Origin: Bacteroidota bacterium
Lineage (GTDB): Bacteria > Bacteroidota > Bacteroidia > Bacteroidales > UBA7960
Direction of reading: 5' to 3'
Assembly: GCA_018335675.1 (NCBI GenBank)
Contig: JAGXRQ010000133.1
Location: 1 to 33,151 of the forward strand
DNA length: 33,151 bases
The notes beneath the pieces are model-generated. The model searched no databases. It was given only the letters and a program-made list of their open reading frames with translations, and was not told where the DNA came from. The position numbers and the translations under genes were made by a program. Shown here in pieces: positions 23,329-31,037 of this stretch. The stretch's first letter is position 1. Each line of letters opens with the position of its first letter.

Positions 23329-26211
23329 ATGAAAGAGAAAAAGGATAAACATTCGAATAAAAGCAGTGTTGATTTTCTAGAAGTTTATGGTGCCAGAGAG
23401 CACAATCTTCAGAATATAAATGTATGCATTCCTCGAAATAAACTTATAGTAATTACCGGATTAAGCGGAAGCGGAAAATCTTCACTTGCTTTCGATACTA
23501 TCTATGCTGAAGGCCAGAGAAGGTATATAGAAACATTCTCTGCATATGCGCGACAATTTCTAGGTAACTTGGAAAGACCGGATGTTGACAAAATTACCGG
23601 ATTAAGTCCTGTTATCTCAATTGAGCAAAAAACAACCTCCAAAAATCCTCGATCTACTGTTGGAACCATTACTGAAATTTATGATTTTCTCAGGCTTTTA
23701 TATGCCCGCACTGCTGATGCATATTCATACATTAGCGGAGAAATAATGGTAAAGTACACTGACAAGGAAATTCTCGATCTTATTTTATCCAAGTTTTCCG
23801 GTAAAACAATGATTTTGCTGGCTCCTCTTGTCAAAGGCAGAAAAGGGCATTATCGTGAATTGTTTGATTATATCCAAAAACAGGGCTTTCTTAGAGTTAG
23901 AGTTGATGGTCAAATGCGGGAAATTACTCCTAATATGCGCCTCGACCGCTATAAAGTGCATGATATTGAGCTGCTTGTTGATAAGATAAACATTGATGAA
24001 AAAAGCTCTAAGAGAATTGATCAAAGCATACAATCAGCAATGAAGCAAGGCAAAGGTATGATAATGCTGATGGAAGAAAACAAGGAGGATGTATTCTACT
24101 TTAGCCGCAAACTTATGTGTCCAGTATCCGGCTTGGCTTATTCAGAGCCTGAACCAAATACGTTTTCTTTCAACTCTCCTTATGGAAGTTGTCCGAAATG
24201 CAACGGACTTGGAGAAATTAGTCAGATAGACATTCTTAAAATTATCCCGGATGATAATTTGTCAATTTATGCCGGTGGACTTGCACCTCTTGGGCCTTAT
24301 AAAAACAATTGGATTTTTAAACAGATTGAAGCTATTTGTTTAAAATTCGGATTCAAAATAGAAACTCCAATTAAGAACATCCCGGAAGAAGCTATAAATA
24401 CAATACTTTACGGCTCAAATGAAGTTTTTAGAATAAAAAATGAAAGCCTTGGAATTACCAATACCTATACTTTAAACTTTGAAGGTATCGTAAACTTTAT
24501 ATCAAATCAATATACTGAAACCACATCTTACTCAATTCAGAAATGGGCTACCGGCTTTATGTCGTATTCTAAATGTCCGGAGTGTGAAGGCAAACGACTA
24601 AAAAAAGAATCTCTCCATTATCGCATCGGCAATTACAATATAAGCGATTTGGCCAACATGGATTTGTTAACTCTGAAGAGAGAGATAGAAAGTTTTGATA
24701 AAACTTTTGAGCCAAGAAAAAAACAAATTGCTCACGAAATAATTAGAGAATTACTTGTTAGGCTTGGATTTTTGTTAGATGTCGGACTTGATTATCTTTC
24801 ACTAAACCGTTCTGCAAAAACTCTTTCAGGAGGCGAAAGCCAAAGGATTAGACTTGCAACACAGATAGGTAGCCAACTTACTGGTGTATTATATATTCTT
24901 GATGAACCAAGTATAGGATTGCATCAGAGAGATAATCAAAAGCTTATCGAATCATTGAAAAATCTTAGAGATATTGGAAACTCTGTCATTGTTGTAGAAC
25001 ATGACAAAGACATGATAATGTCTGCCGACCATGTAGTTGATATTGGCCCTGGGGCCGGAATACACGGGGGCAAAATCATTGCAGAAGGCACTCCTGAAGA
25101 AATATTGAAAAACAAACATTCAATCACATCTGCCTATCTCAGAGGCGAAAAGAAAATTGCAGTACCAAATTTCAGAAGACCCGGAAATGGGAAAGAGATT
25201 ACTCTGTCAGGAGCAACAGGTAACAATCTGAAAGATGTTTCACTTACAATTTCTTTGGGAAAGTTTGTTTGCGTGACCGGTGTCTCGGGTAGCGGCAAAT
25301 CATCATTAATTAACGAAACATTATATCCCATTTTAAGCAATCACTATTATCGGTCTGAGTACAAAGCGCTTCCTTATAAAAAAATCGAAGGATTACATTA
25401 TGTTGACAAAGTAATTGAGATAGACCAATCTCCCATTGGAAGAACCCCAAGGTCTAATCCTGCTACATATACAAAAGTTTTTGACGAAATAAGAAAACTC
25501 TTTTCTTCATTGCCCGAATCAATGGTTAGGGGTTATAAGCCGGGAAGGTTTTCTTTCAATGTTAAAGGAGGACGATGTGAAACCTGCCAAGGAGGAGGAG
25601 TAAAAGTTATTGAAATGAACTTCCTTCCTGATGTTCACGTTTTATGCGAAACATGCCAAGGAAAAAGATATAACAGAGAAACACTTGAAGTAAGATATAA
25701 AGGAAAATCAATAAACGACGTGTTGAATCTTAATATCATACAGGCACTTGAGTTTTTTGAAAATATTCCTTCAATTGCTATCAAGATAAAAACATTGAAA
25801 GATGTTGGACTCGGATATATAACACTTGGACAAAGTAGTACAACATTATCAGGAGGTGAAGCTCAAAGAGTGAAGCTCGCATCAGAACTTTCAAAGAAAG
25901 ATACGGGAAAAACTGTTTACATACTCGACGAACCCACAACAGGCCTTCACTTCGAAGATATCAGAGTTTTGCTGGAAGTATTAAACAGACTTGTTGACCG
26001 TGGAAATACAATAATAGTTATTGAACACAATCCGGATGTTATAAAAGTTGCCGATTATATAGTTGACCTTGGCCCTGAAGGCGGCGAAAGAGGTGGAAAG
26101 TTAATTGCTTGCGGAACTCCCGAAGAAATTATTAATTCTAATAATGGATATACTGCTCAGTTTTTAAAAACTGAACTTTTAAAGCCTAAAATGGTAGGTG
26201 AAAATTCATAG
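23329..26211 (+). CDS. uvrA: Excinuclease ABC subunit A
   Basis: DNA-damage sensor of nucleotide excision repair; dimeric double ABC ATPase that loads UvrB. Start ATG 23329 gives 960 residues. Walker A motifs lie at 44-51 (GLSGSGKS) and about 651-658 (GVSGSGKS). ABC signatures are LSGGESQRIRLA and LSGGEAQRVKLA, with Walker B segments LDEPSIGLHQRD and LDEPTTGLHFED. The C-terminal zinc module has CETCQGGG and CETCQGKRYN. The first zinc module reads CPVSGLAY then CPKCNGLG, so one of the four cysteines seen in E. coli is Ser here, as I recall for other Bacteroidota UvrA. The 3' end overlaps the convergent lipoprotein gene by 26 bp. uvrC lies 5 kb away. Confidence 0.97.
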   Translation: MKEKKDKHSNKSSVDFLEVYGAREHNLQNINVCIPRNKLIVITGLSGSGKSSLAFDTIYAEGQRRYIETFSAYARQFLGNLERPDVDKITGLSPVISIEQKTTSKNPRSTVGTITEIYDFLRLLYARTADAYSYISGEIMVKYTDKEILDLILSKFSGKTMILLAPLVKGRKGHYRELFDYIQKQGFLRVRVDGQMREITPNMRLDRYKVHDIELLVDKINIDEKSSKRIDQSIQSAMKQGKGMIMLMEENKEDVFYFSRKLMCPVSGLAYSEPEPNTFSFNSPYGSCPKCNGLGEISQIDILKIIPDDNLSIYAGGLAPLGPYKNNWIFKQIEAICLKFGFKIETPIKNIPEEAINTILYGSNEVFRIKNESLGITNTYTLNFEGIVNFISNQYTETTSYSIQKWATGFMSYSKCPECEGKRLKKESLHYRIGNYNISDLANMDLLTLKREIESFDKTFEPRKKQIAHEIIRELLVRLGFLLDVGLDYLSLNRSAKTLSGGESQRIRLATQIGSQLTGVLYILDEPSIGLHQRDNQKLIESLKNLRDIGNSVIVVEHDKDMIMSADHVVDIGPGAGIHGGKIIAEGTPEEILKNKHSITSAYLRGEKKIAVPNFRRPGNGKEITLSGATGNNLKDVSLTISLGKFVCVTGVSGSGKSSLINETLYPILSNHYYRSEYKALPYKKIEGLHYVDKVIEIDQSPIGRTPRSNPATYTKVFDEIRKLFSSLPESMVRGYKPGRFSFNVKGGRCETCQGGGVKVIEMNFLPDVHVLCETCQGKRYNRETLEVRYKGKSINDVLNLNIIQALEFFENIPSIAIKIKTLKDVGLGYITLGQSSTTLSGGEAQRVKLASELSKKDTGKTVYILDEPTTGLHFEDIRVLLEVLNRLVDRGNTIIVIEHNPDVIKVADYIVDLGPEGGERGGKLIACGTPEEIINSNNGYTAQFLKTELLKPKMVGENS

Positions 26212-26974
26212 TTTCATCAACTATCCATTCATTATCGTTGAAATCAACTTCATAAAACTTAATTTTCCCTTCATTCAAAACACCAATAATATTTTGTTCG
26301 TATTGAATTACAGCTTCATATTGATCCGGCAATTTCAAAACAAAATTTTCTAAAAATTCCCAATTGCTATCATCTTTTAAATAATAAAAGCCAAGCTTTT
26401 TATCTGAAACAACGGCCATAACCATTGACCCAACAGAAAAATAATCATCAATATTCATTGGAACAACAAAGCTGGCTGTTTCATCTTTCCTCCAGATTAG
26501 CTTTTCATCGAGGTAATAAAAGTCAACTATGCCGTCTTTTTCAACTCCAATAACCCCCACTTCCCAACTAAACTTAACAGGAAATATTCTATCATACTCA
26601 CTCGGCATAACAAATTGCATAGTATATTCTTTTTTCCACAAATTTTCAGCATCCAGATAATAAAAATTCATCAAATCACTTTCTATAACACCTATAATAC
26701 CAAGCCCAAGAGCTAATATCCCGCTATTTTCTTCAGGAATAACAAAGGATGAAACTCTGTCTAATATCCATATTCTTTTTTCATTCAAGTAATAAACATC
26801 TATTTCATTATTATTAATAATCCCAATCGACCCCATCCCCGGGCACAATATTTTCCATGCTGCCTCCTGATTCATGTACTCAATACTCCTATTTTTTGGA
26901 GAGGGTTTTGAACATGAAAAAAACATCATGGTGCTAAATACAACGACTGCAAATCTGAAAAATCTATGCTTCAT
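26186..26974 (-). CDS. Lipoprotein with five internal ~45-residue repeats, function unknown
   Basis: I do not recognise a named family. The protein has 262 residues with a lipoprotein signal peptide and lipobox FFSC (Cys21). The mature part is a tandem repeat with a period of about 45 residues: a strand like IGVI, a few polar residues, FYYLDE, one Trp, then SFVIP and a loop. FYYL-like motifs begin near 59, 103, 151, 196 and 239, giving five copies. Such strand-rich repeats usually build a beta-propeller or similar closed beta fold. It probably sits on the periplasmic or outer face of the envelope. It converges on uvrA with a 26-bp overlap and has no co-directional partner. Confidence 0.8.
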   Translation of the reverse strand: MKHRFFRFAVVVFSTMMFFSCSKPSPKNRSIEYMNQEAAWKILCPGMGSIGIINNNEIDVYYLNEKRIWILDRVSSFVIPEENSGILALGLGIIGVIESDLMNFYYLDAENLWKKEYTMQFVMPSEYDRIFPVKFSWEVGVIGVEKDGIVDFYYLDEKLIWRKDETASFVVPMNIDDYFSVGSMVMAVVSDKKLGFYYLKDDSNWEFLENFVLKLPDQYEAVIQYEQNIIGVLNEGKIKFYEVDFNDNEWIVDETMNFHLPF

Positions 26975-27102
26975 ATTAAGAATAATTAAGTTATGTTTTA
27001 TAAGTCAACAAGGCGTAAAGGTATTGATTTTATTCTATTTAAAAAAAGCAAACTTTCGCTATTAAATTTTCAATTTATTAAGGCTGAAATCTTTAAATTT
27101 TG

Positions 27103-27152
27103 TAGCTTTGCGACAAAATTCTAAAATTCAATTTTTTATAACTATAAAGGAG
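27103..27152 (+). promoter_or_regulatory. Promoter -7 box and strong ribosome binding site of the aldehyde oxidoreductase gene
   Basis: TAGCTTTG (27103-27110) fits TAnnTTTG. It is followed by an AT-rich leader and AAAGGAG at 27146-27152, 8 bp before the ATG at 27161. A full Shine-Dalgarno is uncommon in Bacteroidota, where starts are usually preceded only by A-rich sequence, so strong translation is likely. Confidence 0.6.
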
Positions 27153-27160
27153 ACTAATAT

Positions 27161-29317
27161 ATGAACATTTCAGAAATGAAAAAGAATCGAAAGATTTTAA
27201 AAGAATTTAAGTATGAAAGAAAGGATTTGTACAGAGGTTACACGGATAAGATTTTGTACATAAATGTTTCTGATTGCAATATCAAAGAAAAAGCTGTTCC
27301 ACAAGAAATGAAAGATAAATTCATTGGTGGAAAAGGTTACGGTTTAAGACTGCTTTGGGACGCAACAAAACCTAATACAAAATGGAACGACCCTGAAAAT
27401 GAGATTATCATTTCATCAGGCCCTGTTGGTGGAATTACTCAGTATTCAGGAGCCGGAAAATCTCTTATAGTATCGATTTCTCCTCAAACAGATTCCATTA
27501 TGGACTCTAACGTAGGTGGTTTCTTTGGTCCTTTCCTAAAGTTTTCTGGCTATGATGCTCTTGAACTTCAGGGAAAATCTGAAAAAGACCTTATCATCTA
27601 CATTGATGGAATAACTGGAAAAATTGAAATTTTTGAAGATCCGGGTCTTTCTGTAGATTCTCACATACTTGCAGAAGAGCTTACTGAAATGTTTGCCGAC
27701 GACGAAAAAGATGCAAAAAATATTGGCGTTGTTTCTACCGGAGCTGCTGCTGAACATTCACTAATCGGAATGATCAACTTCTCTTTCTACGATATGAAGC
27801 GTAAAAAGGTAAGATTAAAGCAAGCTGGTCGTGGTGGTATTGGTACTGTTATGCGCGATAAAAAGATTAAAGCTATTGTTGCTAAAATCGAAGGCGTAAA
27901 AGGTAACCTAAACAATGTTGCAAACCTTGAAGCAATTGCTGAAAGAGGTCGCAAGTATCAAGCAGAAATGAGAGAGCTTGACGATTCTCAATGCCAGATG
28001 AGAAAGAAAGGTACTGCCAATATCGTTAACGTAATGAACGATTATGACCTTCTTCCAACTCATAACTTCAAATATGGAAGTCATAAAGATGGTATAAAAA
28101 TTCACTCTAATATTTTCAGAGATAAATACTTTACTCAAAATGTATTTGATGGTTGCTGGATTGGTTGTGCAATGTCATGCGCTAAGGGTGTTGATGATTT
28201 CGAGTTAAAGACAGGACCTTACAAAGGTCATAAAGTTATTGTTGACGGTCCGGAATATGAAAACGCTGCCGGCTTAGGTTCAAACATGGGTATTTTCGAC
28301 CCTGAAGCTATCATCGAAGCTAACTTCTATTGCGATACATATGGTATTTGTACAATTACCTGGGGTACTATCTGTGCTTTTGTAATGGAATGCTATGAAA
28401 ATGGTATTCTTAATAAAGAAAGAACAGGCGGCCTTGAGCTAAACTTCGGTGCAATTGAAGATTCTCTTGAACTTCTTCACCAGCTTGCAAGAGGAGAAGG
28501 ATTTGGAGTAATTGCAGGTATGGGTATCCGCAAAATGAAGGAAATGTTCGCTGCAAAAGGCTGGGGAGATGCTAAATTCCTAAATGATATAGGAATGGAA
28601 AACAAAGGTCTTGAATATTCTCAATATGTTTCCAAAGAATCTCTTGCTCAACAAGGTGGTTATGCTATGACAAACAAAGGGCCACAGCACGACGAAGCAT
28701 GGCTTATCTTTATGGATATGGTTAATAATCAAATCCCAACTTTCGAAGATAAAGCAGAAGCTCTTCACTATTTCCCAATGTTTAGAACTTGGTTTGGTCT
28801 TGCAGGTTTGTGTAAACTTTGCTGGAACGACGTTGTTCCAAAAGGAAACGAACTTACAGCAGAACCTCACAAAATTCCTGAGCACGTAGATAACTATGTA
28901 ACTATTTTCGAAGCTGTTACCGGAAAACCTTTCAGCAAGGAAGAGCTTATCCGTCAGAGTGAAAGAGTTTACAACTTCCAGCGTATTTTTAACATTCGCC
29001 GTGGTTATGGTAAGAGACTTCACGATGCTCAGCCATACCGTGCTTGCGGACCTGTTACTGTTGAGGAATACGAATCAAGAGCAGATCGTTACGATAAGCA
29101 ACTGAAAGAAGATGTAGGTTTCGACCCAACAGGAAAATCTACTGAAGAAAAAATGGCTGCTTTGCGTAAATATCGCGAAAACAGATACGAACAACTTCTT
29201 GACGCGGTTTATCAACGTCGCGGTTGGACAAAAGATGGAGTTCCAACTATTGCCAAACTTAAAGACCTTGGCATGGACCTTCCTGAACTAATTGAAGTTG
29301 TAGAAAAATATCAATAG
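27161..29317 (+). CDS. Aldehyde ferredoxin oxidoreductase family (tungsten/molybdopterin) enzyme
   Basis: A 718-residue cytosolic oxidoreductase of the AOR family, which carries a bis-pterin W (or Mo) centre and one [4Fe-4S] cluster and oxidises aldehydes to acids with ferredoxin. The N-terminal domain contains GGKGYGLRLLWD, SSGPVGG, SNVGGFFGP and GRGGIGTVMRDKKIKAIVA, classic AOR_N segments. Cluster cysteines are Cys332, Cys336 and Cys340 (CWIGCAMSC) with Cys551 or Cys554 (GLCKLC). The pterin motif DxxGL(C/D) appears as DTYGIC; the second copy reads GLAGLC, without the Asp. Cluster spacing is C-x3-C-x3-C, not the usual C-x2-C-x3-C. It stands alone with its own promoter, strong SD and terminator. 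The substrate is unknown. Confidence 0.9.
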   Translation: MNISEMKKNRKILKEFKYERKDLYRGYTDKILYINVSDCNIKEKAVPQEMKDKFIGGKGYGLRLLWDATKPNTKWNDPENEIIISSGPVGGITQYSGAGKSLIVSISPQTDSIMDSNVGGFFGPFLKFSGYDALELQGKSEKDLIIYIDGITGKIEIFEDPGLSVDSHILAEELTEMFADDEKDAKNIGVVSTGAAAEHSLIGMINFSFYDMKRKKVRLKQAGRGGIGTVMRDKKIKAIVAKIEGVKGNLNNVANLEAIAERGRKYQAEMRELDDSQCQMRKKGTANIVNVMNDYDLLPTHNFKYGSHKDGIKIHSNIFRDKYFTQNVFDGCWIGCAMSCAKGVDDFELKTGPYKGHKVIVDGPEYENAAGLGSNMGIFDPEAIIEANFYCDTYGICTITWGTICAFVMECYENGILNKERTGGLELNFGAIEDSLELLHQLARGEGFGVIAGMGIRKMKEMFAAKGWGDAKFLNDIGMENKGLEYSQYVSKESLAQQGGYAMTNKGPQHDEAWLIFMDMVNNQIPTFEDKAEALHYFPMFRTWFGLAGLCKLCWNDVVPKGNELTAEPHKIPEHVDNYVTIFEAVTGKPFSKEELIRQSERVYNFQRIFNIRRGYGKRLHDAQPYRACGPVTVEEYESRADRYDKQLKEDVGFDPTGKSTEEKMAALRKYRENRYEQLLDAVYQRRGWTKDGVPTIAKLKDLGMDLPELIEVVEKYQ

Positions 29318-29343
29318 TAATCTGATTTTTTCTATTAAATACA

Positions 29344-29381
29344 AACAGGCACTTAGAGCTTTTTCTAGGTGCCTGTTTTCT
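29344..29381 (+). terminator. Rho-independent terminator after the aldehyde oxidoreductase gene
   Basis: A 14-bp stem (AACAGGCACTTAGA with TCTAGGTGCCTGTT, one G-T wobble), a 6-nt loop and a T-rich tail, starting 26 bp after the stop codon. Confidence 0.87.
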
Positions 29382-29498
29382 TTGCGCTTTGCGAAGTCTT
29401 TGCGGTTTTTGCGAGGAATAAAAAACCTTGCTTTCTAATTTCAAGTGAAATATTTCCACGCCAAGGTCGCAAAATGTTTGAACGCAAATAGCGCAAAG
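29381..29498. repeat. ~115-bp direct repeat, copy 1
   Basis: Begins TTTGCGCTTTGCGAAGTC and ends in AACGCAAATAGCGCAAAG. It is nearly identical to 29831-29946, with a few substitutions and a 1-2 bp length difference. It is rich in GCAAA/TTTGC words seen in many Bacteroidota intergenic repeats. Confidence 0.85.
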
Positions 29499-29588
29499 GG
29501 TTTAATGCGAATATTCAACACGTACAATCTTTTTGTTACACAGTGTTTTCACAACTTGTCACGCCATAGCGGGTGTGCTCTTTTTCAC

Positions 29589-29670
29589 GCCCTGAAAGGG
29601 CAATTTAATTCAGCCCAAAGGCAACGCCTTGGGTTCTAAAGAGCGATTTATGTTTTCGCCCTGAAAGGGC
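29589..29670. repeat. GCCCTGAAAGGGC palindromic repeat unit
   Basis: Two exact copies of the palindrome GCCCTGAAAGGGC (29589-29601 and 29658-29670) enclose another palindrome of CCCAAAGGC/GCCTTGGG type (29614-29633). It lies between the two direct repeats. The rest of 29318-30110 is AT-rich, with no supportable gene. Confidence 0.8.
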
Positions 29671-29830
29671 AGCTTAGAGGTTATTTTTGTTTTGAATTTT
29701 TTGAATTTGTTTTTTTTGAATTTGTATCGGTTTTAGCTTCGCTGCTACTTCGTGGTCGATATTCGTTTTTCAAATTTTTTAATTGGAACACGGATTATAC
29801 TGATTTTCACTGATTAATGCATCAGTTATA

Positions 29831-29946
29831 TTTGCGCTTTTTGCGAAGTCTTTGCTGTTTTTGCGAGGAATAAAAAAACTTGCTTTCTAATTTCAAGTGA
29901 AATATTTCCACGCTAAGGTCGCAAAATGATTGAACACAAATAGCGA
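29831..29946. repeat. ~115-bp direct repeat, copy 2
   Basis: Same orientation as 29381-29498; both contain GCTTTCTAATTTCAAGTGAA and TATTTCCACG. Together they bracket about 330 bp of palindrome-containing DNA. Confidence 0.85.
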
Positions 29947-30026
29947 TAAGAGTAACCAAAGACCCCATTGGTTAAAATATCATTAAACTCCGTACTCTCC
30001 ACGTTATATTTCTTACACTTTATATA

Positions 30027-30034
30027 TACCTTTG
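30027..30034 (+). promoter_or_regulatory. Probable -7 promoter box for the transglycosylase-uvrC pair
   Basis: TACCTTTG fits TAnnTTTG, leaving a leader of roughly 70 nt before the ATG at 30111. No clear -33 TTTG is visible. Confidence 0.5.
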
Positions 30035-30110
30035 TACGTTTGATTATTGTTCAATAACATTTTTACAACCTAATAGAGTAAAGCATAATATAAAACACAA
30101 ACTCCAAACT

Positions 30111-31022
30111 ATGGCAAAGCGATTTTTCTGGTTAGCAACAATTCTTTTATCTTCGGTTTTCATCCTTTGGATATTTACTTATTCGGGAAAAGTTAGTGAA
30201 GCAGATGTTTTATACGAAAAAGACTTCCTTGATAATTACAGAATTTACGCTATCCCTTTACCCGAATCACTAAACTTTGCAGGAGAAGCTGTTCCGCTTG
30301 ACAGATATTATGTAAAAGAGCAATTTGACAGGGAGTTGCTTATCAATAGCTATTGGCAATCACAAACTATTCAGTTTTTTAAGAGAGCAAACAGATGGTT
30401 CCCCGTATTTGAACCTATTCTTAAACAATATAATATTCCTGATGATTTTAAATACCTTGCTCTAATTGAAAGTGGACTAATGAATGCAGTTTCACCGGCC
30501 GGAGCAACCGGTTTTTGGCAAATACTTGAGGGAACAGGAAAAGATTTGGGTCTGGAAATTAATGAATTTGTTGATGAAAGATATAATGTTGAAAAAGCAA
30601 CTGTTGCTGCTTGCAAATATCTTCTAAAATCCAAAGAAGAATATGGAAGTTGGACTTTAGCAGCTGCAGCTTATAACATGGGAAACAGAGGCATTCAAAG
30701 GCAAATCGAAAGACAAAAAGTTCAGAGCTATTACGACCTTCATTTGAATGAAGAAACCTCGAGGTATGTTTTCAGAATTCTTGCAATGAAAGTGATTTTT
30801 GAGAATCCGCAAAAAGCAGGATTTTATTACAGAGAAACAGACCTCTACCCTCCTCTTGATTATAAAACTATTTCTGTTGATTCTACTATCAGTTGTCTGG
30901 TTGATTTTGCCCAACAAAATAATACAACGTACAGAGAATTAAGACTACTAAACCCATGGTTGAGGCAATACGAATTGCCAAATAAAAAAGGCAAAGCATA
31001 TGAAATCAAGGTTCCGTTATAA
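30111..31022 (+). CDS. Lytic transglycosylase (SLT / MltD-like)
   Basis: Murein-cleaving enzyme that forms 1,6-anhydro-muramic ends in the periplasm. A signal peptide or N-terminal anchor (about 5-25) is followed by an SLT domain (about 108-230). Catalytic Glu120 lies in LALIESGL, followed by AVSPAGATGFWQI and the later AAAAYNMGNRGI, the standard family 1 motifs. The C-terminal ~45 residues (SCLVDFAQQNNTTYRELRLL to the end) look like a degenerate LysM domain. At 303 residues it is shorter than MltD proteins with several LysM repeats. uvrC follows after 15 bp, so the two are probably co-transcribed. Confidence 0.9.
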   Translation: MAKRFFWLATILLSSVFILWIFTYSGKVSEADVLYEKDFLDNYRIYAIPLPESLNFAGEAVPLDRYYVKEQFDRELLINSYWQSQTIQFFKRANRWFPVFEPILKQYNIPDDFKYLALIESGLMNAVSPAGATGFWQILEGTGKDLGLEINEFVDERYNVEKATVAACKYLLKSKEEYGSWTLAAAAYNMGNRGIQRQIERQKVQSYYDLHLNEETSRYVFRILAMKVIFENPQKAGFYYRETDLYPPLDYKTISVDSTISCLVDFAQQNNTTYRELRLLNPWLRQYELPNKKGKAYEIKVPL

Positions 31023-31037
31023 ATCAGATTATTTATA

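Noticed and set aside
28580-29023. Minus-strand 147-codon frame inside the aldehyde oxidoreductase gene
   Set aside because: Antisense shadow of a well-supported gene, without a promoter or recognisable motifs.
29445-29639. 64-codon plus-strand frame in the intergenic repeat region
   Set aside because: Made of the direct repeat and GCCCTGAAAGGGC palindromes; no coding character.
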